This document shows, piece after piece, positions 1-10,542 of a DNA stretch of 64,000 bases (positions are counted from its first letter, which is position 1; each line of letters starts with the position of its first letter). Both the position numbers and the translations under genes were made by a program. This DNA is from Prochlorococcus sp. scB243_498I20 (GTDB lineage: Bacteria; Cyanobacteriota; Cyanobacteriia; PCC-6307; Cyanobiaceae). The stretch lies in the NCBI GenBank assembly GCA_000635015.1, contig JFMR01000045.1:124001-188000 (forward strand). Reading direction: 5' to 3'. Below the pieces are notes generated by a model. That model saw only the letters and a list, made by a program, of their open reading frames with translations. It was not told the DNA's origin and made no database searches.

Positions 1-899
1 AAATTCTTAGAATTAAATTTTTCATCTGATTTTAAATGTTTATCAAAAAATTTTAATAAAGTTTCTTGTGATCCTTTCCACCAATTTAGATGTGTTGCAT
101 TCCCAATAATAATCTCTGGGCTTCCACCAGCTTCCTTAGATTTTTTATAAAGATCAAAGGCACCTTTTAAATGTGGATCCCAAAGTCCTCCAATAATTAA
201 CATAGGTTGTTTAATCCATGATGAAATTGGTTTAAATTCTTCAAATGGGCTAGCACTATTTAAATTTTTAAGCCATTCCAAAACAAAGCTATTAGGATCA
301 TATTTTTTTAAAGTATCAATTCCTTCCCTTAAATAACTTTTATTTTCTAAGGCTAATCTTATCTTTTCCCACTCAAGCAATTTATTTTCTCTTTTCATTT
401 TTATTGCTGCGATTTGAAGTCCCCATGCAATATTGTTATGCCACCAATATGCGCCTCCATCTGAGCACCAATGATCCTTAATATTCATCCCAGTCATTGC
501 TGGAGATAAACAATCGGGCGGCTTTGAATTTAATTCACCAGTTAGTTGAGTAAATCCTTGATATGAAAAACCATATAAGCCAATTTTTCCATTACATTCT
601 TTTAGAGACCTTACCCATTCATGTGTTTCTGAAGTATCGCTAGCTTCTTGAGAAAAACCAATAAAAACCCCTTCAGAAGAACCCATACCTCTGACATCCT
701 GAATTATTACCATATACCCTTTGGAAGCCCACCATTCTGGGTGAGAATAGGTAATAGTTGAAGCTATTTCCCTACCATATGGTTGTCTCATCAATAATGC
801 AGGCCATGGCCCATTACTATTAGGTAACCAAATCCTGGATATCAGTCTTACTCCATCTCTAAGTAATAGAGACTTGTCAAACCATCTTGAACCAGACAT
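1..899 (-). CDS. CocE/NonD family hydrolase (X-Pro dipeptidyl-peptidase S15-like), truncated at window edge
   Basis: Reverse-strand reading from the ATG at 899 gives MSGSRWFDKSLLLRDGVRLISRIWLPNSNGPWPALLMRQPYGREIASTITYSHPEWWASKGYMVIIQDVRGMGSSEG..., typical of the CocE/S15 N-terminal domain; open to position 1 and absent from the ORF track because it runs off the edge. Confidence 0.88.
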   Translation of the reverse strand, partial: MSGSRWFDKSLLLRDGVRLISRIWLPNSNGPWPALLMRQPYGREIASTITYSHPEWWASKGYMVIIQDVRGMGSSEGVFIGFSQEASDTSETHEWVRSLKECNGKIGLYGFSYQGFTQLTGELNSKPPDCLSPAMTGMNIKDHWCSDGGAYWWHNNIAWGLQIAAIKMKRENKLLEWEKIRLALENKSYLREGIDTLKKYDPNSFVLEWLKNLNSASPFEEFKPISSWIKQPMLIIGGLWDPHLKGAFDLYKKSKEAGGSPEIIIGNATHLNWWKGSQETLLKFFDKHLKSDEKFNSKN

Positions 900-907
900 T
901 TAGGCTT

Positions 908-1180
908 TTAGATAATGTCTGGGCAGTGCAGCCCAATGACGTAAATAGAAAAGATCTCTGCATTAACGGGATTTAATTTTTGTTTGTTTGATACATAATC
1001 TATAGCTTTATCTGAGCTGGCTGAAATGCCTTTTGAATTAAACTCTCTAAACTTATTACATAAATTTCTAGCTTCGTTTGGATTTTTTTTTACAGTTTCC
1101 AATAAGTTAGATTGACTCAAAACAGGGTATAAAGAGTTTGAAAACAAAAATAAAAAAAATAACAAAGGTTTCATTATCAC
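908..1180 (-). CDS. small putative secreted hypothetical protein
   Basis: 90 aa ORF with hydrophobic N-terminal signal-like segment MIMKPLLFFLFLFSNSLYPVLSQS; sits just downstream of co-oriented genes. Confidence 0.65.
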   Translation of the reverse strand: MIMKPLLFFLFLFSNSLYPVLSQSNLLETVKKNPNEARNLCNKFREFNSKGISASSDKAIDYVSNKQKLNPVNAEIFSIYVIGLHCPDII

Positions 1181-1214
1181 TAACTTTTTTTAAATTCTAC
1201 ATTAAAAAATTTTT

Positions 1215-1634
1215 TTATCCAAGATTTCTAACAGATTTGTCGATTTGACTAGCTTTTTTAATCCATTCTTTTAAGAGAGTAAAAGTTGTATCTGTTTCAG
1301 TTTTTACTCCAAGAATTCTTTCTAATCTACCAATTTTACGTTCTAATTCGTAAGGGGTAGATAGTGATAATGAATTTAGAGAAGATATACCGCAATGTAA
1401 AAGTAGATATGCTTGCGGTGGAGAAATTCCAATTTCTTTATTAAAAATAGCTATAGCTCTAATTTTCTTAAGATTATTTAATGTACATAGTGAAGATTTT
1501 CTTTGAATTTCATATATATCTAAGTCCGAAAGATTACTTAATTTTTCAAAATCAGACAGATTATTTTGAATAAAAAAAGATTTCTCATGTCTAAAATTAG
1601 TTGGCAAAAAATCTAAAAAGGTTTTACTTTCCAT
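1215..1634 (-). CDS. DUF4332-like (helix-hairpin-helix type) protein
   Basis: 139 aa ORF; pattern ISPPQAYLLLHCGISSLNSLSLSTPYELERKIGRL resembles DUF4332. Confidence 0.7.
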   Translation of the reverse strand: MESKTFLDFLPTNFRHEKSFFIQNNLSDFEKLSNLSDLDIYEIQRKSSLCTLNNLKKIRAIAIFNKEIGISPPQAYLLLHCGISSLNSLSLSTPYELERKIGRLERILGVKTETDTTFTLLKEWIKKASQIDKSVRNLG

Positions 1635-1644
1635 TTTTAATAGA

Positions 1645-2088
1645 CTAATTCATTTTTACATTTTTCTTAACTTCCCCTATAACAACTGGTTTACTTACAC
1701 CAGCTGAAATTTTTTCAAGTTTTCTTATCTTTATTTTTACATTCGCACCAGATCTGCTACCTTTCCTTAAGTTTTCAGATAATTGTTCCAATGTTGGTTC
1801 GATAGATTCTTCTGGAAAGTCATCATCTGCTTTAGCGATAATCAAATCGAATCCATTGTCATAAACGATTGGAACATATTTTGCACCCTCTATTACAACC
1901 TTTTCGGAGTAACTTTGTATAAATGCCCAACTACTCAAAGAAAGCAATAATGAAAAGATAGTTGCTCCAATTATTCGAAATTTAAAACCAAAATTAAATA
2001 TAAAAGCTGCTATTGTGCAAACGAAAAGTAATATTCCAATAGATCCAAAAATTTTGGGTGTGTTCTCTAATAGTTCAAAAAAAGACAT
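1645..2088 (-). CDS. Ycf51-like (DUF2518) membrane protein
   Basis: 147 aa; two N-terminal TM segments followed by VIEGAKYVPIVYDNGFDLIIAKADDDFPEESIEPTLEQLSENLRKGSRSGANVK, resembles Ycf51. Confidence 0.65.
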   Translation of the reverse strand: MSFFELLENTPKIFGSIGILLFVCTIAAFIFNFGFKFRIIGATIFSLLLSLSSWAFIQSYSEKVVIEGAKYVPIVYDNGFDLIIAKADDDFPEESIEPTLEQLSENLRKGSRSGANVKIKIRKLEKISAGVSKPVVIGEVKKNVKMN

Positions 2089-2140
2089 TTAGTGGCTTTG
2101 ACCTGATTAATTTCTTATATTTTGTAAGCCTACTCTATTT

Positions 2141-5100
2141 TTGGGCTCTAACTTGAAAAAAATTAGATCTCTAAATTTAAATACTAAGATACTTTTAGTA
2201 GGGATGCTTTTGCCCTTAGGTTTTCTAGGCTCTTTATTATTAAACAATTTTTTAAAAGAAATTTATAGTTCTAGAAAATTAGAACTAGAAAAAAGTATTG
2301 AGAATTTTTTAGATAAAAATGTTGATTTAGGTGATTATGTCGGGATTAGATTTCTTGGTATTTCTTTGGGTAATTCAAAAATTAATGATAAAAAAAATAT
2401 AGATTCTGAAATTAAAGCTAAAAATGTATATGTGGGCATTATGCCTTTAAGATCTTTTTTAAAACAAAAATGGATTTTAAAAATAAGTCCTAAGGAAGCT
2501 GCCATAAATATAGATAAAGATTTTTTTAAAAGGGACGAATCTAATAAAAATGCTAGAAGTACAAAAAAATTACAACCAAAGTATGAATTGAACTTTAACT
2601 TAAATAAATATTCAGATCTAAAGTTTAAAGCAGGATTAAAAACAAAAGTAAAAGGTAATGTTATTTACAATTCAAGAAATAGACAAATCATTGCGAATGT
2701 AAAATCAAATTTTGATGAAAAGGGTTTTTTAAAATTTAAATTTAATACAAAGTTAAATCAAAACTTTTTAAAATTGGATTTATTTTCTAATGGTTTAGAT
2801 CTTGAGAATTCTGAATATATTATTGGGAATAGAAAAATTAGCTTTAAAAAGGGCACCTTTAAATCCAACTTTAAATTCAATAAATCATCAACGCGTACAT
2901 TTTGTGAAGGAAGATTTTCTTTTACTAATTTAAAAATAAAACCAGAAGATTTAGCAGAAAATATAAATTCAAATTCAACTAAGTTTTTTTGTAAAGATAA
3001 TAATTTAATTGTTAATTCAGAAAAATTAAATTATGGAACTTTGACTTCGAATTTTAATCTCAATGTACCATTTAATAAAAGTTCCAATAATATTGATCTA
3101 ATAGGAAGTATTGGATACATTAATAGCCTGAATCCAGATATCAAATTATCGGGTAATATGCCCTATTGGTTTGATACGAGAGGTATTAATTTTGGTGATA
3201 TAGATACTAGTTTTAAAATAAATAGAACTCAATTATCTAATTTAAATATTTTCAGAAAAAATGATATAAGGGGTTTCATTACTGCTAAAGGAGAATTAAA
3301 AGGAAAAATTACTGATCCTGATATTTCTATAAACTTTAATGTTGATTATCCGCACTTTAAAGGTATCCGTATTAGAGAAACATGGGAGGGAGATATTAAA
3401 AATGAAAATAATGTATTTCTGCTAAATATGAAAAATAGATATTCTCCAATCCCTTCATTTCTTTCAATTAAGTTCGACTCTGATCTTAAACTGGATAATG
3501 CGAATTTCATAAGAGTTTTTAACTCAAATAAAGGGACTGTAGGTATAGTCAAAGAGAACGATAGTTATAACTGGCGAGCGGATAATTTTCCTCTTGATGA
3601 ACTTGAATTATCTTTAAACAAAAATCAATTCGATAGAATTGATGGAATTATTAATGGTGAGGGATCAATTTCGTCAGACCAGTCATCCATTGTTGGCCGA
3701 CTTGCTTGGAGTTTAGGTAAATATAGAAACATTAAACTAGCCAATTCATTATTTGATTTCAGTGTTAAAAATAATTATTTTTATATAAATTCTTCATTGT
3801 ATCCAATCGATGGAGGAGTAATTGAAGTCGAATATGATTCAAATAAAAATAATTTTATTAATTCAGAATTCACGAATGTAAGCACTAGTTGGACTATCCT
3901 TACCGCGGTTGATATTTTTAACTTTGATAATAAAAAAGTTATTCCAGTAAGTAAATCAAATATTTTGAATGATTTGGAAATAAATAATGATAAAAAATCA
4001 TTTAAAGAGAGGATCGAATTTATAAATAACTTTATTGAAAATAGTAATGTGCTAGATGACAAATTTAATTTGCAAAAATATTTAAATAAATTTAGAAGTA
4101 GATACAATGGAAAAATTACTATCCAGGGCGATAGACCTGTCAATTACAAATTGAATGCAGAATTAAATGGCTATCTTGATGTACCTAAAGATGACTACAA
4201 GAAGAATAATAAAGAGGAATTTTCTATTGATTTGGAAGGGGGATTATTAACAGGAAAAGGTTCTTTAAGAATTAAGAAATTACCATTAAATGCTGCAAAT
4301 ATCTTTTTAAATAAGCCAAGAGATTTTATTGGAGGGTTGGATATTAATTTATTTTATGATCTTGACACAAAATCTTTCTCTAGCGAAATCCTTTCCAACA
4401 ATTCATCAATTAAAAATAACATAATAATATTTGATAAAGGACTTGTTGAATTTAATGATTCTATTTTTGATATTGATTTTTCCCTTCTAATAAATGACTC
4501 TGAAATCCCAATTAATATTGAAGGCTCAATGCCTATAAATAAATCTGATAATATTGATCTACGATTGATTGGGAATGGAAAATTTTTTGAGTTAATAGAT
4601 ATTTTTGCTGATGAATACTTTACCTTTAAAGAAGGTGATGTGAATCTTAGAGTGATTCTAAAAGGAACCTTAAATAAACCTCTATTAAACGGATTTGTCG
4701 TAGTTAAAGATTCTGAAATTGATTTTCTAAACAATAAAATAAAAGATATTAACAGCACAATAATTTTTGATTTTGATTCTTTAGAGATCAGTAATCTAAA
4801 AGCAAAGGCTGAAGATTCTGGAGAAATTTTTATAAAAGGTTCTTTGCCTTTTTATAGTAAACATGATTACGAGAATGCAAAAATTAATTTAATATCGAAT
4901 AGATTTACTTTAGAGAAAGATAATTTTAATTTTTTAATAGATTCAGATATTTATTTAAGTGGATCATTTGAAAGACCTGTCTTGGGAGGTTCTTTATCTT
5001 TTAATAATGGATTTATTAATTTTAATAGCACCAATCAAAATAATAAAAAAGAAAACAATCTTATACGAAAAAAGGATAAAAAAGATTGGCCTGAACTTTA

Positions 5101-6100
5101 TTGGAATAATAATGAAAATATTGAAATAATTTCAAATGAAACAATTTTGAATTCAGTTCTATTAGGAGAAACTTTGCCTAATTATTTGGATAATTTGAGC
5201 TTTAATAATCTTAAATTAAAACTTGGACCAGAATTTAAACTTCAATATTCAGAGATAGTTCAAGCTTATTTAGAAACCAAATTAGACCTTACTTTAAATG
5301 GCGAGGTTGGAAAAGATTTAAATGCTAGGGGTCTTATTTACCTTAAGAAAGGTAGAGCAAATCTATATACTACCCCGTTTAAGCTTGATAAAAATAAAGA
5401 TAATTATATTTTATTTGCATCGAGAAGTGGTGTAGTTCCATTTATTAATTTTTCTCTAGTCAGTAAAGTCCCAGATTCTATAATTCCTATAAGTGAAAAC
5501 AATCAGGATTTAAATATCTCAGGGGATGTTGCTGTTGATACTACTTCAAGTGGTAGTGGTGCATTTGGGATTGGTAATTCAAGGCTTATCAAAATTGAAG
5601 CATCTTATGAAGGATTTTTAGATCAATTATCTTTTGCTGATGAAAATAAAAGAATCCAATTAAGAAGTACTCCAAGTTATAACAGATCACAAATAATTGG
5701 TTTGATTGGAGGTAACTCTGCAAATTTAATAAATAGAGCCTTTATTTCTCAAATTAATAATGCTGATGCATTTAGTGAAAGATTTCAGTTATCTCTATAT
5801 CCAGCATTAATAGAAAATAATGATTCATTGAATAATATTTTTTCTAATGAAAATTTAGATATGGAGAATGATGGTCAATCATCTTCTAATGAGGAATTTT
5901 CTTCTCAAGCTTGGATTGCCGAAATAGGTTTTGATATTACTGATGCAATAAATTTTGCCTTTCAAACCGTTCCAGGTAGAGATGATATTTCACCTTTAGG
6001 GATTTTGACTTTCCAGGTAAATCCAAACTTAGAATTATTAGGTTCTTATGATTCGAATGGAGATTGGAAAAGTCAAGTTCAATTATTTTTTAGATATTAA
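2141..6100 (+). CDS. TamB/DUF490-like translocation and assembly protein
   Basis: 1319 aa; N-terminal TM anchor, long beta-rich repetitive body and a C-terminal block (NISGDVAVDTTSSGSGAFGIGNSRLIKIEASYEGFLDQLSF...AWIAEIGFDITDAINFAFQTVPGRDDISPLGILTFQVNPNLELLGSYDSNGDWKSQVQLFFRY) typical of cyanobacterial TamB homologs; TTG start. Confidence 0.85.
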   Translation: MGSNLKKIRSLNLNTKILLVGMLLPLGFLGSLLLNNFLKEIYSSRKLELEKSIENFLDKNVDLGDYVGIRFLGISLGNSKINDKKNIDSEIKAKNVYVGIMPLRSFLKQKWILKISPKEAAINIDKDFFKRDESNKNARSTKKLQPKYELNFNLNKYSDLKFKAGLKTKVKGNVIYNSRNRQIIANVKSNFDEKGFLKFKFNTKLNQNFLKLDLFSNGLDLENSEYIIGNRKISFKKGTFKSNFKFNKSSTRTFCEGRFSFTNLKIKPEDLAENINSNSTKFFCKDNNLIVNSEKLNYGTLTSNFNLNVPFNKSSNNIDLIGSIGYINSLNPDIKLSGNMPYWFDTRGINFGDIDTSFKINRTQLSNLNIFRKNDIRGFITAKGELKGKITDPDISINFNVDYPHFKGIRIRETWEGDIKNENNVFLLNMKNRYSPIPSFLSIKFDSDLKLDNANFIRVFNSNKGTVGIVKENDSYNWRADNFPLDELELSLNKNQFDRIDGIINGEGSISSDQSSIVGRLAWSLGKYRNIKLANSLFDFSVKNNYFYINSSLYPIDGGVIEVEYDSNKNNFINSEFTNVSTSWTILTAVDIFNFDNKKVIPVSKSNILNDLEINNDKKSFKERIEFINNFIENSNVLDDKFNLQKYLNKFRSRYNGKITIQGDRPVNYKLNAELNGYLDVPKDDYKKNNKEEFSIDLEGGLLTGKGSLRIKKLPLNAANIFLNKPRDFIGGLDINLFYDLDTKSFSSEILSNNSSIKNNIIIFDKGLVEFNDSIFDIDFSLLINDSEIPINIEGSMPINKSDNIDLRLIGNGKFFELIDIFADEYFTFKEGDVNLRVILKGTLNKPLLNGFVVVKDSEIDFLNNKIKDINSTIIFDFDSLEISNLKAKAEDSGEIFIKGSLPFYSKHDYENAKINLISNRFTLEKDNFNFLIDSDIYLSGSFERPVLGGSLSFNNGFINFNSTNQNNKKENNLIRKKDKKDWPELYWNNNENIEIISNETILNSVLLGETLPNYLDNLSFNNLKLKLGPEFKLQYSEIVQAYLETKLDLTLNGEVGKDLNARGLIYLKKGRANLYTTPFKLDKNKDNYILFASRSGVVPFINFSLVSKVPDSIIPISENNQDLNISGDVAVDTTSSGSGAFGIGNSRLIKIEASYEGFLDQLSFADENKRIQLRSTPSYNRSQIIGLIGGNSANLINRAFISQINNADAFSERFQLSLYPALIENNDSLNNIFSNENLDMENDGQSSSNEEFSSQAWIAEIGFDITDAINFAFQTVPGRDDISPLGILTFQVNPNLELLGSYDSNGDWKSQVQLFFRY

Positions 6101-6166
6101 TTCAGAAATAAATTTACTTTAAAGAATCGTTAATTTGAATTATTATTAGATTAACTAAAAAATATT

Positions 6167-7477
6167 ATGGCTAATATCTTTGAAGTTCCTCAACCAGATA
6201 ATAATCTTCTAGAAAAAGCTGAGAAAGTTCGTTTGGCTGCAATAAAAATAAGTCAGACTGAAAATCAAAATCGAATAAAAGCCTTAAATTCTATGGCTGA
6301 TTATCTAGAGAAAAATTCTAAAGAAATATTAGAGGCTAATAATGCGGATTATTCAAGTGCAGAAAAAAAAGGTATTTCCAGGGCTTTACTTTCTAGATTA
6401 AAGTTATCAAAATCAAAATTAAATTCAGGAATTGAAGGAGTAAGAAAAGTTGGAGACTTGGCTGATCCTGTAAATCAAGTTCAAATAAAAAGAGAGCTTT
6501 CAAAAGGATTGATCTTAAAAAGAAAAACTGTACCAATTGGTGTCTTAGGGGTTATTTTTGAATCAAGGCCAGATGCCGTGATGCAGATTAGTTCTTTAGC
6601 AATAAGATCAGGTAATGGAGTAATGCTAAAAGGTGGTAGTGAAGCCTATTTAACAAATACTTCAATAGTGAAAGCATTGCAAGAAGGTTTAAATGAATCA
6701 GGTCTTGATAAAAATGCAATATGTTTACTAACAAGCAGAAAAGATAGTATGGCGATGTTAAATCTTGAGAAATATATAAATTTAATAATTCCAAGAGGAA
6801 GTAATGAATTAGTTAAATTTATTCAGGAGAATACAAGAATTCCTGTGCTAGGTCACGCCGATGGAATTTGTCACTTGTTTATAGATATTGAGGCAAATCT
6901 AGAGATGGCATTATCAGTCGCTTTGGACAGCAAAATTCAATATCCTGCAGCATGTAATGCTATCGAAACTTTATTAGTCCATAAAGATATCGCACCAGCT
7001 TTTTTAGAAAAGGCCATCCCTCTCTTTAATTCTAATGATGTTAAATTAATCGGAGATAAGAGATCAGTTGAATTAGGTTTAAAGCATGAGGCTAGTGCAG
7101 AAGATTGGCAAACTGAATATTTAGATTTAACTCTATCGATAAAAATTGTTGATGATCTTGAGGCGGCAATCACACATATTCAAAAATATAGTTCAAAACA
7201 TACAGATGGAATAATTACTGAAAATTCAAATACTGCCAATAAATTTATAAATGTAGTTGATAGTGCAGGTGTTTTTCATAATTGCTCTACAAGGTTTGCA
7301 GATGGGTTTAGATATGGATTCGGAGCTGAAGTTGGGATATCTACCCAAACTCTTCCACCAAGGGGACCTGTAGGTCTAGAAGGTTTGGTAACTTATAAAT
7401 ATTTTCTAAAAGGTGATGGGCAAATAGTTGATGATTTTTCATTAGGAAAAGCTATCTATACCCATAAAGATCTTTAA
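6167..7477 (+). CDS. proA: gamma-glutamyl phosphate reductase
   Basis: VPIGVLGVIFESRPDAVMQISSLAIRSGNGVMLKGGSEA and GAEVGISTQTLPPRGPVGLEGLVTYKY motifs. Confidence 0.97.
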   Translation: MANIFEVPQPDNNLLEKAEKVRLAAIKISQTENQNRIKALNSMADYLEKNSKEILEANNADYSSAEKKGISRALLSRLKLSKSKLNSGIEGVRKVGDLADPVNQVQIKRELSKGLILKRKTVPIGVLGVIFESRPDAVMQISSLAIRSGNGVMLKGGSEAYLTNTSIVKALQEGLNESGLDKNAICLLTSRKDSMAMLNLEKYINLIIPRGSNELVKFIQENTRIPVLGHADGICHLFIDIEANLEMALSVALDSKIQYPAACNAIETLLVHKDIAPAFLEKAIPLFNSNDVKLIGDKRSVELGLKHEASAEDWQTEYLDLTLSIKIVDDLEAAITHIQKYSSKHTDGIITENSNTANKFINVVDSAGVFHNCSTRFADGFRYGFGAEVGISTQTLPPRGPVGLEGLVTYKYFLKGDGQIVDDFSLGKAIYTHKDL

Positions 7478-7488
7478 AACTTTTAAAG

Positions 7489-7851
7489 ATGGAAACTTTT
7501 TTAAAAATTGAAAATATTAAACTTTGGTCTAGGGTTGGCGTTCTTGATGAAGAAAGGGAATTAGGACAACTATTTACTTTAGATATATTTTTGTGGACTG
7601 ATTTTGAAAAATGTACAATAAATGATGATATAAAAAAAACAGTTGACTATTCAAAGTTAGTTCAAATTTTAAAAGATCAATCAAAGAAAATATATTGTTT
7701 CACAATCGAAAAATATTCAAACTCAATTCTAGAAATCATTGATCAGGAATTTAAACTTTCTAAAATTAAAATTATTTTAACGAAATGCAATCCTCCAATA
7801 ACAGGTTTCGATGGGAAGGTGTCAATAGTAAGAATTCTTGAAAATAATTAA
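7489..7851 (+). CDS. folB: dihydroneopterin aldolase
   Basis: 120 aa; IKLWSRVGVLDEERELGQLFTLDIFL...KTVDYSKL, FolB pattern. Confidence 0.9.
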   Translation: METFLKIENIKLWSRVGVLDEERELGQLFTLDIFLWTDFEKCTINDDIKKTVDYSKLVQILKDQSKKIYCFTIEKYSNSILEIIDQEFKLSKIKIILTKCNPPITGFDGKVSIVRILENN

Positions 7852-8449
7852 AGTATTGAAAAAAAGAAATCCTATTATATTGATTCATGGTCTTTGGAAT
7901 ACTTCAAGTATTTTTTCTTCTGTTACATCAAAACTTGATGATATTGGTATTGAATATTTTGCCCCAACTCTTAAGCATTCATTTGGAATGACTTCAATTC
8001 TGGATTTGACTAATAAATTAAACGAATTAATTTTAGAGAAATATGGTTTAGAAAAAGAAATAGATATTTTAGGATTTTCTATGGGAGGAATAATTTGCAG
8101 GTGCTGGCTTCAAAAATTTAATGGATGTAAAAGAACAAGAAGATTAATATCTATAGGTTCCCCTCATAAAGGAACTTTGATGGCTCAATTAATACCTAAA
8201 TATCCTTTTAGAGGAATATCAGAGATGAAAATAAATAGTAAGTTTTTAAAGGAACTTGCAAATAATGATTTTTTACTTGATGATATTGAGTGTATAAATT
8301 TCTTTACATATTGGGATTTGATGGTTTTTCCTGGCTGGTGGACAAACTTAAAATTTGGGAAAAAAATATCAGTAAAAGTATATAAACATAGAAATCTAGT
8401 AAGAAACAAATCTGTAGTTGACAAAATAATTGAAGAAATTATTATGTAG
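7838..8449 (+). CDS. lipase-like alpha/beta hydrolase
   Basis: NPIILIHGLWNTSSIF and nucleophile elbow GFSMGG; overlaps folB by 14 nt; TTG start. Confidence 0.88.
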   Translation: MKIIKVLKKRNPIILIHGLWNTSSIFSSVTSKLDDIGIEYFAPTLKHSFGMTSILDLTNKLNELILEKYGLEKEIDILGFSMGGIICRCWLQKFNGCKRTRRLISIGSPHKGTLMAQLIPKYPFRGISEMKINSKFLKELANNDFLLDDIECINFFTYWDLMVFPGWWTNLKFGKKISVKVYKHRNLVRNKSVVDKIIEEIIM

Positions 8450-10529
8450 ATCCAGTTAGACCCAAGTGTCTTATTAAAGAATCTGTTTGCGGCTCTCTTC
8501 CCCTGAATAATTTAAATATGTCTAATGGAGGTAAGCTTCCACCCAGACTAAGTATTGTATCTTTAAATTTCTTTCCTATTAATTTTAAATCTTCAGAGTT
8601 TTCTAAATCAGCCTCTTCAAACATTGAAAATGCATCAGCACTTAGAACTTCAGCCCATTTATATGAGTAATATCCTGCAGAATATCCTCCTGCAAATATA
8701 TGACTAAAACAACAAAGAAATTGATCTTGTTGAATTGGTTCAATAACAGTAGTTTGTTTTGCAATTTCTCTTCTTATTTCATCTGCTGTTTTACCTTCGT
8801 TTTTATCAATACTACTGTGTAATCTGAGATCTGTTATTGCAAAATGTAGTTGTCTAAGAGTCGCCATTCCACAATTGAAAGTTCTATTCTTTAGGAGCTT
8901 CTCAAAATTCTCATCGGATAATTTTTCTCCTGTTTTATAGTGCTTAGCAATATTCAAAAGTGTGTTTTTGTGGAAACACCAGTTTTCCATGAATTGACTT
9001 GGAAGTTCAACTGCATCCCATTCAACATTATTGATGCCTGCTGCTTGAGGAAGATTTACAGTGGTAAGCATGTGTTGAAGACCATGACCAAATTCATGGA
9101 ACAAAGTCTGAACTTCTTCAAAACTCATCAAACTCGGTTTATCTTTTGATGGTGGAGTCTGATTACAAACGAGATAAGCTACAGGAAGGGTCTTTTTACC
9201 AATGTTGTTTTTATTCAAACATTCATCCATCCAAGCCCCTCCTCTCTTTGATTCAGGCCTCGAATATGGATCGAGGTAAAAGGATGCTATTTTGTTATCT
9301 TCTTTATTGAGGATATTAAAAAATAAAACGTCATCATTCCAGAGAGGCGCCTCATCAGTTGCCTCTACAACTTTAATTTCAAAAAGCTTTTCACTTAATT
9401 TAAATAAACCTTTCAATACATCATTTAGTGGGAACCAAGGTCTCAAGGACTCTTGATCCAAATTGAGCTTTTCCTTTCTAAGAAGTTCTGACCAAAAACT
9501 AATATCCCATGGCTCGATATTCTGTGTTTCTGAAAACCCATTAGCTTTAGAAAACTTATCGAGCATTTCTAATTCAATTTTTGCAGTTTTGAATGCTGGT
9601 GCTCTCAACTCTTCTAAAAGGTTTTCAACATTTTTAATTTCTTTTGCCATTTTTGTTGACAAACTTAGTTCTGCCCAACTTTTATAACCGAGTAGATTAG
9701 CCTTTTTAGTTCTAAGAGATAATATCTCTTCAATGATTTGAGAATTGTTATTTTCTCCTTGAGATGCCCTACCAACGAATGCCTTATATAGTTTCTCTCT
9801 AAGATTACGGTCGGTGGCATACGTCATAAATGAAGTATAAGTTGGTATATCTAGACTCAATTTCCAAGGACCATTTTTGATATCAACTTCTTCATCTTTT
9901 TTTAAGTGGTTTTGCGCAGAAATTGCCATTAATTCAAGTACTCGTTCAGGAAGACCATCGACTTCAGATCTCTTATTTAGTATTAAAAACCATTTATTAG
10001 TTGCATCGAGAACATTATTGCTAAAGTCTGTTGATAGCTTTCCAAGCTTTTCTGAAATTTTGTTAAATTCTTCTTGATCATCCTTTTCTAGTGAAATTCC
10101 CCTATGTTGCATCTCAAGAATTTCTTTATCCAAAATTCTGTTTTTAATTTGATCAAAGTTATTTGTCTCTTTAAGCTTGACTAAAGATTTATAAATTACT
10201 TTACTTTGTCCGAATCTATTGCTCAAGCTAATAATCTCAGGAAGAAATTTTGAATAAATTTCTCTTAGACTTTCAGAATTATTTACTGCATTTAGGTGAC
10301 TTATTACTCCCCAACTCCACCTAAGAATTTCATTTACTTCATTTAAGGGATTTATTACCTTATCCCAATTTAAATCATTTTGAAGTAAATAATTCGTTAA
10401 ATTTTTTTCTATGTTTTTAAAATCTTCAGTTATCTTTTCTAGTACTACTGGGAATTGTTTACTTATGCTTTCGGGAGTAAATTTTTTAAATTCTGGTAAT
10501 TGCCCATATTTAAAAATTGAGGTATCCAT
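8442..10529 (-). CDS. prlC: M3 family oligopeptidase (oligopeptidase A-like)
   Basis: HEFGHGLQHML zinc site and long M3 sequence; 695 aa. Confidence 0.95.
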   Translation of the reverse strand: MDTSIFKYGQLPEFKKFTPESISKQFPVVLEKITEDFKNIEKNLTNYLLQNDLNWDKVINPLNEVNEILRWSWGVISHLNAVNNSESLREIYSKFLPEIISLSNRFGQSKVIYKSLVKLKETNNFDQIKNRILDKEILEMQHRGISLEKDDQEEFNKISEKLGKLSTDFSNNVLDATNKWFLILNKRSEVDGLPERVLELMAISAQNHLKKDEEVDIKNGPWKLSLDIPTYTSFMTYATDRNLREKLYKAFVGRASQGENNNSQIIEEILSLRTKKANLLGYKSWAELSLSTKMAKEIKNVENLLEELRAPAFKTAKIELEMLDKFSKANGFSETQNIEPWDISFWSELLRKEKLNLDQESLRPWFPLNDVLKGLFKLSEKLFEIKVVEATDEAPLWNDDVLFFNILNKEDNKIASFYLDPYSRPESKRGGAWMDECLNKNNIGKKTLPVAYLVCNQTPPSKDKPSLMSFEEVQTLFHEFGHGLQHMLTTVNLPQAAGINNVEWDAVELPSQFMENWCFHKNTLLNIAKHYKTGEKLSDENFEKLLKNRTFNCGMATLRQLHFAITDLRLHSSIDKNEGKTADEIRREIAKQTTVIEPIQQDQFLCCFSHIFAGGYSAGYYSYKWAEVLSADAFSMFEEADLENSEDLKLIGKKFKDTILSLGGSLPPLDIFKLFRGREPQTDSLIRHLGLTGST

Positions 10530-10542
10530 TTATTAAAGTAAT

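Noticed and set aside
3346-4758. Reverse ORFs 3346-3552, 3781-4143, 4354-4758 inside the TamB-like gene
   Set aside because: Antisense shadows of a continuous 1319 aa coding frame.
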